Shown here: in pieces, positions 1-8,126 of the stretch
Numbering within the stretch: the first letter of the stretch is position 1
Layout: the number at the start of each line of letters is the position of its first letter
DNA from: Chitinophagales bacterium
Lineage (GTDB): Bacteria > Bacteroidota > Bacteroidia > Chitinophagales > Chitinophagaceae
Length of the DNA stretch: 64,000 bases
Direction: 5' to 3'
Assembly (NCBI GenBank): GCA_020636495.1
Contig: JACJXQ010000008.1
Span: 496,001-560,000, forward strand
Notes under the pieces: model-generated
Databases searched by the model: none
The model's input: the letters and a program-made list of their open reading frames with translations, nothing else
What the model was told of the DNA's origin: nothing
Position numbers and translations under genes: made by a program

Positions 1-918
1 CGACTCATCATCAATCACCAGTTCTGCTCTTTGCCAACCTGCATCATTTGCCCTGAAGGATAGTGTATCAATACTTTGGTTGTCCTCATCAAAGCTGATG
101 GTGGCAGCACTTTTTATCTGTCCGTTTACCAGCAGGTTCAGAACGGGCGCCTGCCCCGGCGCCTTGCCCGATACCCTGCTTCTGACTATCAACTGGTTGC
201 TTTCCCCTGTTTGTAAGACGGGGTCAACCAGGTAGGCTGTGTCAATGAATATGTTCAATGGTTCAGTACCGTTTACAGGCAAGGCATATACTGTAATGTT
301 ATCATCAGCTTCAGGCGGATCACTTACGGCTACCTGTTGCATGTCCGAATAGTAATATAGGTCGGCACCAGGTATAGCTTCCGATTCAGTGATACTTTTG
401 AGCAGGGACAGCACCTGCCGGGCCGTTTTAGTAGTGGACGATAATTCAATCCCGTTCACCTCGTTTAAGACTTTGTCAGCAGGCATAGGGCGATAACTTA
501 CAGGACGGTCGTTGGTCAGTAGCACGAACTTTGTGCCCGGTGCTGCATTCTTCACCTGTCTGCGCGCAGCAGATTTTGCTATGTCCAGCAGGCGCTGTGC
601 GTCCTTTCTCAGGCCCATGCTGCCTGAGTTGTCTATATATATCGCCTGCAGCCGGTTTTCGGTTGCTTTCTTATCGCCGTTGGTAAAAAAGGGCTGCGCA
701 AAGGCCAGTACCAGCAGTGCCAGGAACAACATCCTGAGTGCCAGCAGCAGCTTATACCGTACCTGTGATTGCTTTTGTGAGCGCAGCTGTATATTCTTCA
801 GGAAACGGGTATGCGGGAAATACACCGTTTTATACCTGCGCAGGTTGAACAGGTGTATCAGCACCGGGATAGCCAATGCCAGTGCCGCGGTAAGGAATAA
901 GGGGTATATAAAACTCAC
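1..918 (-). CDS. BatA-like von Willebrand factor A domain membrane protein (5' part; 3' end outside window)
   Basis: This is the N-terminal 306 residues of a minus-strand protein that runs off the window. The start is taken as GTG at 918, because a TGA stop lies only two codons upstream and the N-terminus then fits the BatA double-membrane domain: a hydrophobic helix, then IPVLIHLFNLRRYK and an FPHTRFLK segment, then a second hydrophobic helix near residues 60-75. A VWA-like domain follows, with DNSGSM as the metal-binding MIDAS start near residue 95. Proteins of this family sit in the inner membrane of Bacteroidota, often in Bat gene clusters, and their exact role is unclear. The remaining visible part is beta-rich and presumably extracytoplasmic. 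Family assignment is good; function is inferred. Confidence 0.85.
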   Translation of the reverse strand, partial: MSFIYPLFLTAALALAIPVLIHLFNLRRYKTVYFPHTRFLKNIQLRSQKQSQVRYKLLLALRMLFLALLVLAFAQPFFTNGDKKATENRLQAIYIDNSGSMGLRKDAQRLLDIAKSAARRQVKNAAPGTKFVLLTNDRPVSYRPMPADKVLNEVNGIELSSTTKTARQVLSLLKSITESEAIPGADLYYYSDMQQVAVSDPPEADDNITVYALPVNGTEPLNIFIDTAYLVDPVLQTGESNQLIVRSRVSGKAPGQAPVLNLLVNGQIKSAATISFDEDNQSIDTLSFRANDAGWQRAELVIDDES

Positions 919-1050
919 AACTCAAATATAAGGTTATTGATACGCCAAAGGATAAAAATGAAAAACAAAAACTGTTAATGTTTCGTGTATGGTACAATGC
1001 AAGTATGCGGTAATATGATTATTCGTAGCTTTATCACTACATAACTCACT

Positions 1051-1428
1051 ATGGCACCTTTTCATCTTTTGGGCAACATCATCTGGCTGGTCTTCGGCGG
1101 GCTTATCAGTGCGCTGATCTATTTTGTTTGTGGTGTACTGTTTACACTAACCATCATAGGTATCCCGTTTGGTATACAATGTTTCAAAATAGCCGGGCTG
1201 GTGCTGGCGCCTTTTGGCAGGGAGGTGGTGAGCAGCAGCAGCAATAGCGGTTGCCTGGCCACACTGTTCAATATCATATGGATACTCTGTGGAGGCTTAT
1301 GGACAGCCATTACCCATATCGTATTTGGTATACTGCTTTATATCACCATTATCGGCATACCTTTCGGCAGGCAGCATTTTAAGTTGGTAGAGATCAGCCT
1401 GATGCCCTTTGGCAAACGGGTATTATAG
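1051..1428 (+). CDS. YccF domain (DUF307) inner membrane protein
   Basis: A 125-residue hydrophobic protein made of two similar halves. Each half has a glycine-rich helix followed by the YccF signature (ITIIGIPFG-like, then a PFG motif near the half's end). The motif IIGIPFG appears in both halves, at about residues 35 and 100. YccF proteins are small inner-membrane proteins of unknown function, and the length here is typical. It stands alone: the divergent BatA-like gene lies upstream and a non-coding stretch with repeats downstream. Four membrane-crossing segments can be read. No motif suggests an enzyme. Confidence 0.85.
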   Translation: MAPFHLLGNIIWLVFGGLISALIYFVCGVLFTLTIIGIPFGIQCFKIAGLVLAPFGREVVSSSSNSGCLATLFNIIWILCGGLWTAITHIVFGILLYITIIGIPFGRQHFKLVEISLMPFGKRVL

Positions 1429-1441
1429 ATGTTACGCCTCT

Positions 1442-1556
1442 CGTTTTGTTTCCCCGGCATATAAATTGTTCCCGTTTTGTTTCCATCAATGCACTGAAAC
1501 AGCTTGTTTGGTTCCTTGTATTTTGCTGATAGTCAAATTTTTACGCTGTTTTGTTT
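1442..1556. repeat. Short direct repeats (GTTTTGTTTCC words)
   Basis: CGTTTTGTTTCC occurs exactly at 1442-1453 and 1473-1484. TGTTTTGTTTCC follows at 1546-1556, with relaxed copies in between and just after. The last copy also forms a 7-bp inverted repeat, TGTTTTG/CAAAACA. Multiple short subterminal repeats of this style are found at the ends of IS21-type elements, but no transposase is present, so the origin is only inferred. Confidence 0.5.
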
Positions 1557-1626
1557 CCAAATGTTTCCCAAAACAGAAGAAAAATATAAAGGCCTTCGGA
1601 ACATTGTGTTGTTCATTAAATAAAGA

Positions 1627-1660
1627 GCGTAAGTATCATTTACAAAAAATATACTTACGC
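1627..1660. promoter_or_regulatory. Perfect 10-bp inverted repeat (dyad)
   Basis: GCGTAAGTAT at 1627-1636 and its exact reverse complement at 1651-1660 are separated by 14 AT-rich bases. A further TACGTAA half-site follows at about 1666-1672, so three TTACG-type half-sites occur within 46 bases. It lies between convergent genes, so it may act as a weak bidirectional hairpin or as a protein-binding dyad. Confidence 0.4.
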
Positions 1661-1741
1661 AAAAATACGTAAAAAATAACAATTAATGCTATTTATTTTT
1701 TAGTTGATGTCATTTAGTAGGCGTGTGTTATATGCCACCTA

Positions 1742-2413
1742 TCAGTTGTTTTGCATGCCTGCCTCAACCCATTTTTCCACCTGCCTTATCTCGCAATTGG
1801 TCAGTTTTAATCCTCCCTGTGGCATAGCCTGGTAGCCTGGCTCATAGTTGATACATTTTACCAGGTTCTTGTTTTGTACGGCACTTTTCACCGCAGTATA
1901 ATCCGTTAGTACTAAATTGCCCTGGGGTGTAGTGCCACTGTGGCAGCCCGTACAGTATTTTTGCATCAGTGGCTCAATGGCTGCAGCATATGTGAAATTG
2001 TTCGAGTCGCACGGAGATGTGCAACTGCTATCTTTTAATGCACCTGCGTTTATCCATTTTTTTATTAGGTCGGTTTTTTCTGTGCTAAGTGCCGGTGCGT
2101 CCTGTGGCATACGTTCTTCAGTAAGGCCAACAATAGATTTATATATCTTGCTACCTATTGCATTGCCCGGAGCAATACCTTTCTCAACAATGTTCTCATA
2201 GCTATCCAGGACATACCCTTTGGCATGGCCGGCTGCGTCATGACAACCACTTTTAGCACATTCTGATATGAAAATTGGCAGTATATCCCTGTCAAAACAT
2301 AAACCCGGAACCCCTGTTCTGTCCTGAACGGGAACAACATATGGATCGTGCTGGCAGGATACCGCAATAACGCATATAATGACAAACCCGGCTAATAAAC
2401 GTGATATATTCAT
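1742..2413 (-). CDS. Cytochrome c-like lipoprotein with two haem-binding sites
   Basis: A 223-residue protein with a lipoprotein signal: hydrophobic residues 4-18, then AVSC with Cys20. Two haem-type motifs follow. One is an expanded CAKSGCH (C-x4-CH) near residue 52, and the other a normal CTGCH (C-x2-CH) near residue 155. The surrounding pattern (ILPIFISECAKSGCH, then a stretch reading KWINAGAL) resembles the Planctomycete-type cytochrome c domains common in Bacteroidota. It is probably an outer-membrane or periplasmic electron carrier or a haem-anchored binding protein. It has no partner oxidoreductase nearby. Whether the C-x4-CH motif really binds haem is open. Confidence 0.75.
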   Translation of the reverse strand: MNISRLLAGFVIICVIAVSCQHDPYVVPVQDRTGVPGLCFDRDILPIFISECAKSGCHDAAGHAKGYVLDSYENIVEKGIAPGNAIGSKIYKSIVGLTEERMPQDAPALSTEKTDLIKKWINAGALKDSSCTSPCDSNNFTYAAAIEPLMQKYCTGCHSGTTPQGNLVLTDYTAVKSAVQNKNLVKCINYEPGYQAMPQGGLKLTNCEIRQVEKWVEAGMQNN

Positions 2414-2500
2414 CTAAGAACAGTTTTCGAACAGTAATACTAAGGATTTTGCTCAACAAGTACGCTGACAAATATCATGATGTTTGTCAGCATATTTGTT

Positions 2501-4672
2501 TTACCTGTCGAATATATTATTTATTACATCTATAGACAGTGGTTTAGAATAGTAGTCTGCCACCTGGTTGTATTTTTTGGATCTTTCCCTGTCCTCGTTG
2601 TCAATAGAAGAAGATAATATAATAACAGGCTGTTGCAGGTCCAGTTGGGTATATGCATCCAGAAAGTCCCAGCCTGTTTTATTGTCCGGGAAATTCAGGT
2701 CGAGGAATGTAAGCCTGTTAAGTGCAGGTTGTATACGCATATATTCAATAGCACTATCCGGGGCCTCAAATACTTTGATTTGTACGTCGGGAAGTATTTT
2801 CGATATGAGACGTTTGTTGATCATGTTGATGAGCCTGTCATCGTCTACCAGGCATATCTCATCTACCTGGTCAATATTCCTGTTGTTGAAATTTGTACCA
2901 TGAGTTTCTGCTGACAAGAGCGTCTCATTCATGTGCTGAATGATCCTGTTGATCTTATTGACAGGATCTTCGAGTTCTGCAAAATAGGATAGTATATCTT
3001 CAGTTGTATTATCCTGTAGTTTGCCTGCATTCAGCAAGAGCATGATCTTGGAAAACTCATGACGAAGCTCGTGTGATGTGATAAAAGAGAATTGCCTGAT
3101 CTTTTTGTTGGTTTCAGCCAGTGCTTTTTCATCCTGTTTCCGCTGGGTAATGTCCATTTCTATGGCCATAAACCCGGTTAGCGTATCACCATTATATATG
3201 GGTTCAATACGTACATCCAACCAGTATTTATCACCGTTTTTACTGTAGTTGAGAATTTCAGCTTTTATCATTTCACCTTTGACAATAGCGTCTGTCATCA
3301 GTGCTACGGTTCCGGGGTCTGTCTCGGGGCCATGTACCAGTTCACCGGGTTTTTTACCTATTGCTTCCTGTATGGTATACCCGGTTGTTTTGGTATAGGC
3401 ATCATTTACCCAGGTTATTCTACCTTCAGCATCGGCAAGAACAATGATGTTATTTGTCCTGTTGATGACCCGCATCAGTCGTTTCGACTCCAGCAAGGCT
3501 TCCTGCATGCGAATGTTGGCCTTTTGTACCTGGTCGCTGAAGTTCTTAAGGTCAGTAATGTCCGTGCCATTGCCGACGAAGCCGGAAAATTCTCCTTTGG
3601 AATTGAACTGGGGGCTACCTGTTACCTGCATCCATCTATATACCCCGTCTTTGCCCATAAGCCTGCATTCCAACCCGAATGGCGTACGTGACTCAAAGTG
3701 GGTGTCGCGTTCGCGGGCGAAGCCTGCTATATCGTCCGGGTGTATTAGTTTTGTCCATCCGTCACCCATCAGTTCTTCCTGTTTCATACCCGAAAAGGTC
3801 TCCCAGGTGGTGTTGAAAAAAGTACAATGCTTATGTTCATCTGCCGTCCACATAAGTATCGGCGAATCATTGGCTATGGATTTGAACCGCAGTTCACTAT
3901 CCATCAGCTGTTCGTTCAGTAGCTTTATATCTGTAAGGTCAACAGCAGTTCCCACAAAACCGATGCAATTATTACTACTGTCATATTGTGGTGAGCCTTT
4001 TAACATCATATACCTGTACACGCCATCTTTACGTTGCATCCGGCATTCTATTTCAAATGGTTTGCCCTCGTGGTAGATAACAGAGCGTTGCCGGTTGATG
4101 ATGTCATGGTCATCAGGGTGCAGTATACTCATCCAGTCTGCACCATGCAGTTCTTCCAGCTTTTTTCCTGTAAAATCTACCCATGCCTTATTTACATAAT
4201 TCACACCTGTGTCAACGGATGACGTCCATGTCATTACAGGCGTATTATCAGAAATAGACCGGAACCTGTTTTGGCTAATTGCCAGATCTTCTATCAGTTC
4301 ACGTTCCCGGGTAACATCAACAGCTATACCGGTAAGCGTGTCAGGTAAGCCATTTTCGCCTTTGTAAAAAATGGCGTCTCCTTTTATTACTTTAACGCTC
4401 CCGTCTTTATGTATGATACGAAACTCATTATGACTCTTGCCATTTTGTTTTGCTTCAGCAACTCCTTTTTGATATATTTCTGCATCTTCAGGATGTAAGT
4501 GGGAAGCGAAAATGCTTTTGTCCGCCATCATTTCCTCAGGGGTATATCCCCATACGTCAAAACATGCTTTGTTTGTGTAAAGCAGATCGAAGGTATTCAT
4601 GTCAACACACCATATCACTTCACGTGAATACTGCAGCACATCCAGGATATGCATTTTCAGTGTATCATTCAT
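2501..4672 (-). CDS. Multi-PAS sensor with H-box-like helix and C-terminal receiver domain, no HATPase
   Basis: A 723-residue cytoplasmic protein. Four PAS/PAC units can be read at roughly residues 10-125, 135-255, 260-380 and 400-520; the middle two share DW/GW-x-x-x-(I/L)HPDD and FEIECR/FGLECR motifs. A helix near residue 540 reads SHELRHEF, like a histidine-kinase dimerisation H-box. The N, G1, F and G2 boxes of a HATPase domain are absent. Instead a receiver domain begins near residue 605, with LVDDDR acidic residues, phospho-acceptor Asp in TFLDLNFP, Ser in ILSSS and Lys in YYSKPL. It could pass a signal by phosphotransfer from a separate kinase, or by conformation only. It is a single gene with no membrane segment. 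Confidence 0.8.
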   Translation of the reverse strand: MNDTLKMHILDVLQYSREVIWCVDMNTFDLLYTNKACFDVWGYTPEEMMADKSIFASHLHPEDAEIYQKGVAEAKQNGKSHNEFRIIHKDGSVKVIKGDAIFYKGENGLPDTLTGIAVDVTRERELIEDLAISQNRFRSISDNTPVMTWTSSVDTGVNYVNKAWVDFTGKKLEELHGADWMSILHPDDHDIINRQRSVIYHEGKPFEIECRMQRKDGVYRYMMLKGSPQYDSSNNCIGFVGTAVDLTDIKLLNEQLMDSELRFKSIANDSPILMWTADEHKHCTFFNTTWETFSGMKQEELMGDGWTKLIHPDDIAGFARERDTHFESRTPFGLECRLMGKDGVYRWMQVTGSPQFNSKGEFSGFVGNGTDITDLKNFSDQVQKANIRMQEALLESKRLMRVINRTNNIIVLADAEGRITWVNDAYTKTTGYTIQEAIGKKPGELVHGPETDPGTVALMTDAIVKGEMIKAEILNYSKNGDKYWLDVRIEPIYNGDTLTGFMAIEMDITQRKQDEKALAETNKKIRQFSFITSHELRHEFSKIMLLLNAGKLQDNTTEDILSYFAELEDPVNKINRIIQHMNETLLSAETHGTNFNNRNIDQVDEICLVDDDRLINMINKRLISKILPDVQIKVFEAPDSAIEYMRIQPALNRLTFLDLNFPDNKTGWDFLDAYTQLDLQQPVIILSSSIDNEDRERSKKYNQVADYYSKPLSIDVINNIFDR

Positions 4673-4841
4673 TTTTTTACAAGAGGGGAATAATTAATTG
4701 TATTACAAGAATGTATCTAATACAAGATAGTAACTTTGTTTAAAGATTTTAATGTTATTAATGCTATTTGTTAAACATTTAATGCCTGTTTTTACCCGGA
4801 TGTACTGAAGTATACAATCTAAGTTTACCGATATTTATATC

Positions 4842-5315
4842 ATGAATATGCATTTGCAAAAAACTACAGTTGACGACCTGGAAACTTTGTTCATTTTCCA
4901 AACCGATGAAACGTCTAACTATGTTGCCGCTTTCAACACGCCCGACCCTGCTGATAAGCAAGCCTACATGGAGAAGTGGAGAAAGATAGTAGCCAACTCC
5001 ACTATTAATATGAAAACCATATTTGTCGATGATGTTCCGGTAGGTAGTGTAGCGCATTTTGAGATCGAGGACGAAACCAATGTATCTTACTGGATCGATC
5101 GTCAGCACTGGGGCAAGGGCATTGCCACCAAAGCCCTTCAACAATTATTAGCTACTACTGATAAGAAGATACTATACGCAAGAATAGCTTACGATAACAC
5201 AGGCTCGCAGAAAGTACTGGAGCGAAATGGCTTTGTACGAATAGGCACGGATAAAGGTTTTGCCAATGGCAGAGGGAAAGAGATAGAAGAGTTTGTATAC
5301 AGGCTGGAGTTGTAA
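4842..5315 (+). CDS. GNAT family N-acetyltransferase
   Basis: A 157-residue single-domain protein of the RimJ/RimL-like GNAT fold, predicted to transfer an acetyl group from acetyl-CoA to an amine. The acetyl-CoA-binding motif A is visible as WGKGIATKAL near residues 90-99, preceded by the beta strand SYWIDR. The C-terminal N-x-x-S-x-K-V-L-E-R-N-GF motif near residues 122-134 is typical. ATG codons at 4842 and 4848 are both possible starts. The gene is divergent from the PAS protein. Substrate is not predictable. Confidence 0.8.
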   Translation: MNMHLQKTTVDDLETLFIFQTDETSNYVAAFNTPDPADKQAYMEKWRKIVANSTINMKTIFVDDVPVGSVAHFEIEDETNVSYWIDRQHWGKGIATKALQQLLATTDKKILYARIAYDNTGSQKVLERNGFVRIGTDKGFANGRGKEIEEFVYRLEL

Positions 5316-5371
5316 TAATAGCGGAACTTCTTAAATTCACATTGTTTTGTTATACCTGAAACTTGTAAACT

Positions 5372-5830
5372 ATGTATAAATTACTATTGTTGTTGGTGCT
5401 GTTATCTGCCGATTGTTATGCACAACGATCTGACCTGCTTGCAAAAGCTGCCGTACCCGGAAAAGCATTCGACCTTACAGCTCCGGTTAGTACTGACTAT
5501 CATGCCCCTGCTTACAACAGGGCGCGGTCCGGCTCCTGTACGAATGGACTAACTGTAACCGGTAACGTACTTGCTGCTGTGGGTGGCGGCCTGATAGGCT
5601 GGCCATGCGGTACATACCTGGGAGGTGGTGACCCTGAATGGGGGCTGGCTATTGCCGGTGCCGGGGTTTTGGCTGTTGCCATACCTCTCGCTATCCTGGG
5701 CCAGAGAAAATGCAATGGCAGATATGCACTGGAAGGCCGGGTCAATTCAATGTACGCCCATAAAAGGCCATCAAAACAATTGATATTTGCAACAAGCGGG
5801 AATACCGTGGGGTTACAACTGAATTTCTAA
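5372..5830 (+). CDS. Small exported protein of unknown function
   Basis: I do not recognise this 152-residue protein. It begins with a clear signal peptide (MYKLLLLLVLLSADCYAQ, cleavage likely after CYA). Two glycine-rich hydrophobic segments near residues 65-88 and 92-112 could be membrane-spanning, in the pattern seen in small Bacteroidota envelope proteins. The C-terminal end (VGLQLNF) is aromatic, as in some outer-membrane beta-strands. It follows the GNAT gene by 56 bases on the same strand. No catalytic motif is visible. Confidence 0.6.
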   Translation: MYKLLLLLVLLSADCYAQRSDLLAKAAVPGKAFDLTAPVSTDYHAPAYNRARSGSCTNGLTVTGNVLAAVGGGLIGWPCGTYLGGGDPEWGLAIAGAGVLAVAIPLAILGQRKCNGRYALEGRVNSMYAHKRPSKQLIFATSGNTVGLQLNF

Positions 5831-5933
5831 TGTAGCTGTAGGGTTGGAGATATGTTTGTGTTCTTCTCCAACGTACCCACGTGTTAATGTTGGAATGGTA
5901 AACAAGCATATTACGTGCTTAGGAGAAATACTC

Positions 5934-5973
5934 AGGAGATTTCTCTCTATGCTCCGTTTCGTTCGAAATGACG
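5934..5973. repeat. Possible dispersed intergenic repeat
   Basis: The stretch around GGAGATTTCTCTCTATGCTC and CGTTCGAAATGACG, between the convergent secreted-protein and dxs genes, resembles a short intergenic repeat I recall from many Bacteroidota and other genomes. Inverted elements are visible (AGAAAT/ATTTCT and ATTTCG/CGAAAT type). Only one copy is present here, so repeat status is inference. Confidence 0.3.
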
Positions 5974-5997
5974 AACTCTATTTTAGGTTTTGATTTA

Positions 5998-7923
5998 TCA
6001 AACCAGCTCCTTCACGCTCCTGCTCACCATTTCGCGTACAGCTTCAGCTATGCCTTGTGCGTCAAAACCGCATTCGCGTTGCAGTTCTTCAGGTTTGCCG
6101 TGCTCTATAATGCTATCAGGAATGCCCAGCATTTTTACTTCGGGTGTATAATTATTAGCAGCCATAAACTCTAACACCGCACTGCCAAAACCACCTACTA
6201 TGGTTCCGTCTTCTACGGTTATTATTTTGTTGAATTTCTGTGCTATCTCGTGTAGTAATGGTTCGTCCAGCGGCTTGGCAAAGCGCATGTCGTAGTGCGC
6301 GGGGTTCAGCCCTTCGGTCATCAGTTCTTTGCAGGCCTGTACGGCAAAGTTGCCCGGGTGTCCCAGTGTCAGTATCGCTACGTCTTCACCATCTTTTATC
6401 ATGCGGCCTTTACCGATCTCTATTTGCTTCATTGGGGTGCGCCATTCAGGCATCACACCTTGTCCGCGCGGGTAGCGTATCACAAACGGGTACCGGTTCT
6501 CGTCCAGTTGCGCTGTGTACATCAGGTTACGCAGTTCGGCTTCGTTCATAGGTGCGCTCACTACCATGTTGGGTATGCAACGCATATAAGCTATGTCGTA
6601 AGCACCGTGGTGTGTCGGTCCGTCATCACCCACCAGTCCCGCACGGTCCAGGCAGAAGACAACAGGCAGCTTCTGTATCGCTACATCGTGCACCACCATA
6701 TCATAACCACGCTGCATGAACGAACTGTAGATGTTGCAGAACACCCTCATGCCCTGCGTAGCCAGTCCCGCACTTACAGTTACAGCGTGCTGCTCGGCTA
6801 TGCCCACGTCAAAAGCACGGTCGGGCATTTCTGCCATCATGTATTTCAGCGAGCAGCCTGATGGCATTGCCGGTGTAATACCCATGATCTTGTCATTGGC
6901 TTTGGCCAGCTCTATAATGGTATGCCCGAAAACATCCTGGTATTTAGGAGCCTGGGGTACGTCGTATGTCTTTTTGTTGATCTTGCCCGTTATCTTATCG
7001 AAAGTACCGGGTGCGTGCCAGAGGGTCTGGTCTTTTTCGGCCAGGTCGTATCCCTTACCTTTTACTGTTTTTATGTGCAGCAATTTCGGGCCGGGAATGT
7101 CTTTCATATGTTCCAGCACCTCAACCAGCTTCAGCACATTGTGCCCGTCTATCGGGCCGAAGTAGCGCAGTCCCAGCGCTTCAAACAGGTTGCTGGTTTT
7201 AGACAGCATACCTTTTACACTCGCCTGCAGCTTAGATACCACGTCGCGCTGGTAGTCGCCGTAAGGCAGCTTGCCCAGCAGTTTCCATACATCATCGCGC
7301 AGCTTGTTATAAGTGTGCGAAGTTGTGATGTCTGTCAGGTATTCTTTCAACGCCCCTACATTGGGGTCTATAGACATGTTGTTGTCGTTCAGTATCACCA
7401 GCAGGTTGCAATTGCTTACACCTGCGTGGTTCAGTGCTTCAAAAGGCAGGCCCGCGGTCATAGCGCCATCGCCTATTACAGCTATGTGCTGGCGGTTGGT
7501 CTCACCTTTGTACTTTGAAGCTATGGCCATACCCAGCGCCGCGGATATGGAAGTAGAAGAGTGCCCCACACCGAAAGTATCATATTCACTCTCGCTGCGT
7601 TTGGGAAAACCACTCAGTCCCTTGTATTTCCTGTTGGTATGAAAAACCTTACGGCGGCCGGTCAGTATCTTATGGCCGTAAGCCTGGTGGCCTACGTCCC
7701 ATACCAGTTGGTCGTAAGGGGTATTGAGCACATAATGCAGGGCTGTGGTCAGTTCAACCACGCCAAGGCTGGCACCAAAGTGACCTCCGTGTACGCTTAC
7801 ACAGTCAATAATGAACTGCCTTAACTCGGTACAAACTTGCTGTAACTCCTCCTTTTTCAGCTTTTTCAAGTCTGCGGGAGTATCAATATTGGTTAGTAAC
7901 GGCCCTGCCTGAATTTCGTTCAT
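5998..7923 (-). CDS. dxs: 1-deoxy-D-xylulose-5-phosphate synthase
   Basis: A 641-residue thiamine-diphosphate enzyme that condenses pyruvate and glyceraldehyde-3-phosphate, the first step of the MEP isoprenoid pathway. Visible hallmarks are HGGHFGASLG near the N-terminus, DVGHQAYGHKILTGR, the ThDP/Mg motif GDGAMTAG with the matching ILNDNNMSI, the catalytic glutamate in VGIAEQHAV, and the C-terminal transketolase domain. ATG at 7923 is preferred because the 22 extra residues from a more upstream start lack family similarity. ispE at 50.3 kb belongs to the same pathway. Length and motifs are complete. Confidence 0.96.
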   Translation of the reverse strand: MNEIQAGPLLTNIDTPADLKKLKKEELQQVCTELRQFIIDCVSVHGGHFGASLGVVELTTALHYVLNTPYDQLVWDVGHQAYGHKILTGRRKVFHTNRKYKGLSGFPKRSESEYDTFGVGHSSTSISAALGMAIASKYKGETNRQHIAVIGDGAMTAGLPFEALNHAGVSNCNLLVILNDNNMSIDPNVGALKEYLTDITTSHTYNKLRDDVWKLLGKLPYGDYQRDVVSKLQASVKGMLSKTSNLFEALGLRYFGPIDGHNVLKLVEVLEHMKDIPGPKLLHIKTVKGKGYDLAEKDQTLWHAPGTFDKITGKINKKTYDVPQAPKYQDVFGHTIIELAKANDKIMGITPAMPSGCSLKYMMAEMPDRAFDVGIAEQHAVTVSAGLATQGMRVFCNIYSSFMQRGYDMVVHDVAIQKLPVVFCLDRAGLVGDDGPTHHGAYDIAYMRCIPNMVVSAPMNEAELRNLMYTAQLDENRYPFVIRYPRGQGVMPEWRTPMKQIEIGKGRMIKDGEDVAILTLGHPGNFAVQACKELMTEGLNPAHYDMRFAKPLDEPLLHEIAQKFNKIITVEDGTIVGGFGSAVLEFMAANNYTPEVKMLGIPDSIIEHGKPEELQRECGFDAQGIAEAVREMVSRSVKELV

Positions 7924-8102
7924 GAGCAATGTTTGCAATAATCTGTCAAAAATAGTTAAAAGATAGCGATGTGTAACGCCCAATAACATTAAAAACGCTG
8001 ATAATGTTGCATTTTAATTGAATATATTGAGTGATATGCTTGTTTTAACAGCTTGTCAGGCCAAATTCTTTCAACAATCAAGCCAAAGTAACATTACACT
8101 GT

Positions 8103-8110
8103 TACCTTTG
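8103..8110 (+). promoter_or_regulatory. Predicted -7 promoter element
   Basis: TACCTTTG matches the Bacteroidota TAnnTTTG element and lies 16 bases before the CPBP protease start. It probably drives the protease-cdsA-psd group. No good TTG at the usual spacing was found. Confidence 0.55.
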
Positions 8111-8126
8111 CGGGTAATATTTAATT

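Larger units (their letters stand above)
1429..1741. other. 313-bp non-coding stretch with repeats between convergent genes
   Basis: No credible gene is seen; the one long open frame (1409-1672) has no family features and overlaps the yccF end. The stretch holds repeated GTTTTGTTTCC-type words (1442-1453, 1473-1484, 1547-1556, with relaxed copies near 1503-1515 and 1562-1569) and a perfect 10-bp dyad at 1627-1636/1651-1660. The right part is very AT-rich. Confidence 0.6.

Noticed and set aside
512..931. Open frame opposite the BatA-like gene
   Set aside because: It is a shadow of the real minus-strand gene; the minus frame has a clear BatA N-terminus and VWA motif.
1409..1672. Open frame after yccF
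   Set aside because: It overlaps the yccF end, crosses repeats and AT-rich DNA, and has no protein-like features.
6295..6861. Long open frames on the plus strand inside dxs
   Set aside because: Produced by the codon pattern of dxs; no recognisable family and the dxs frame is complete.
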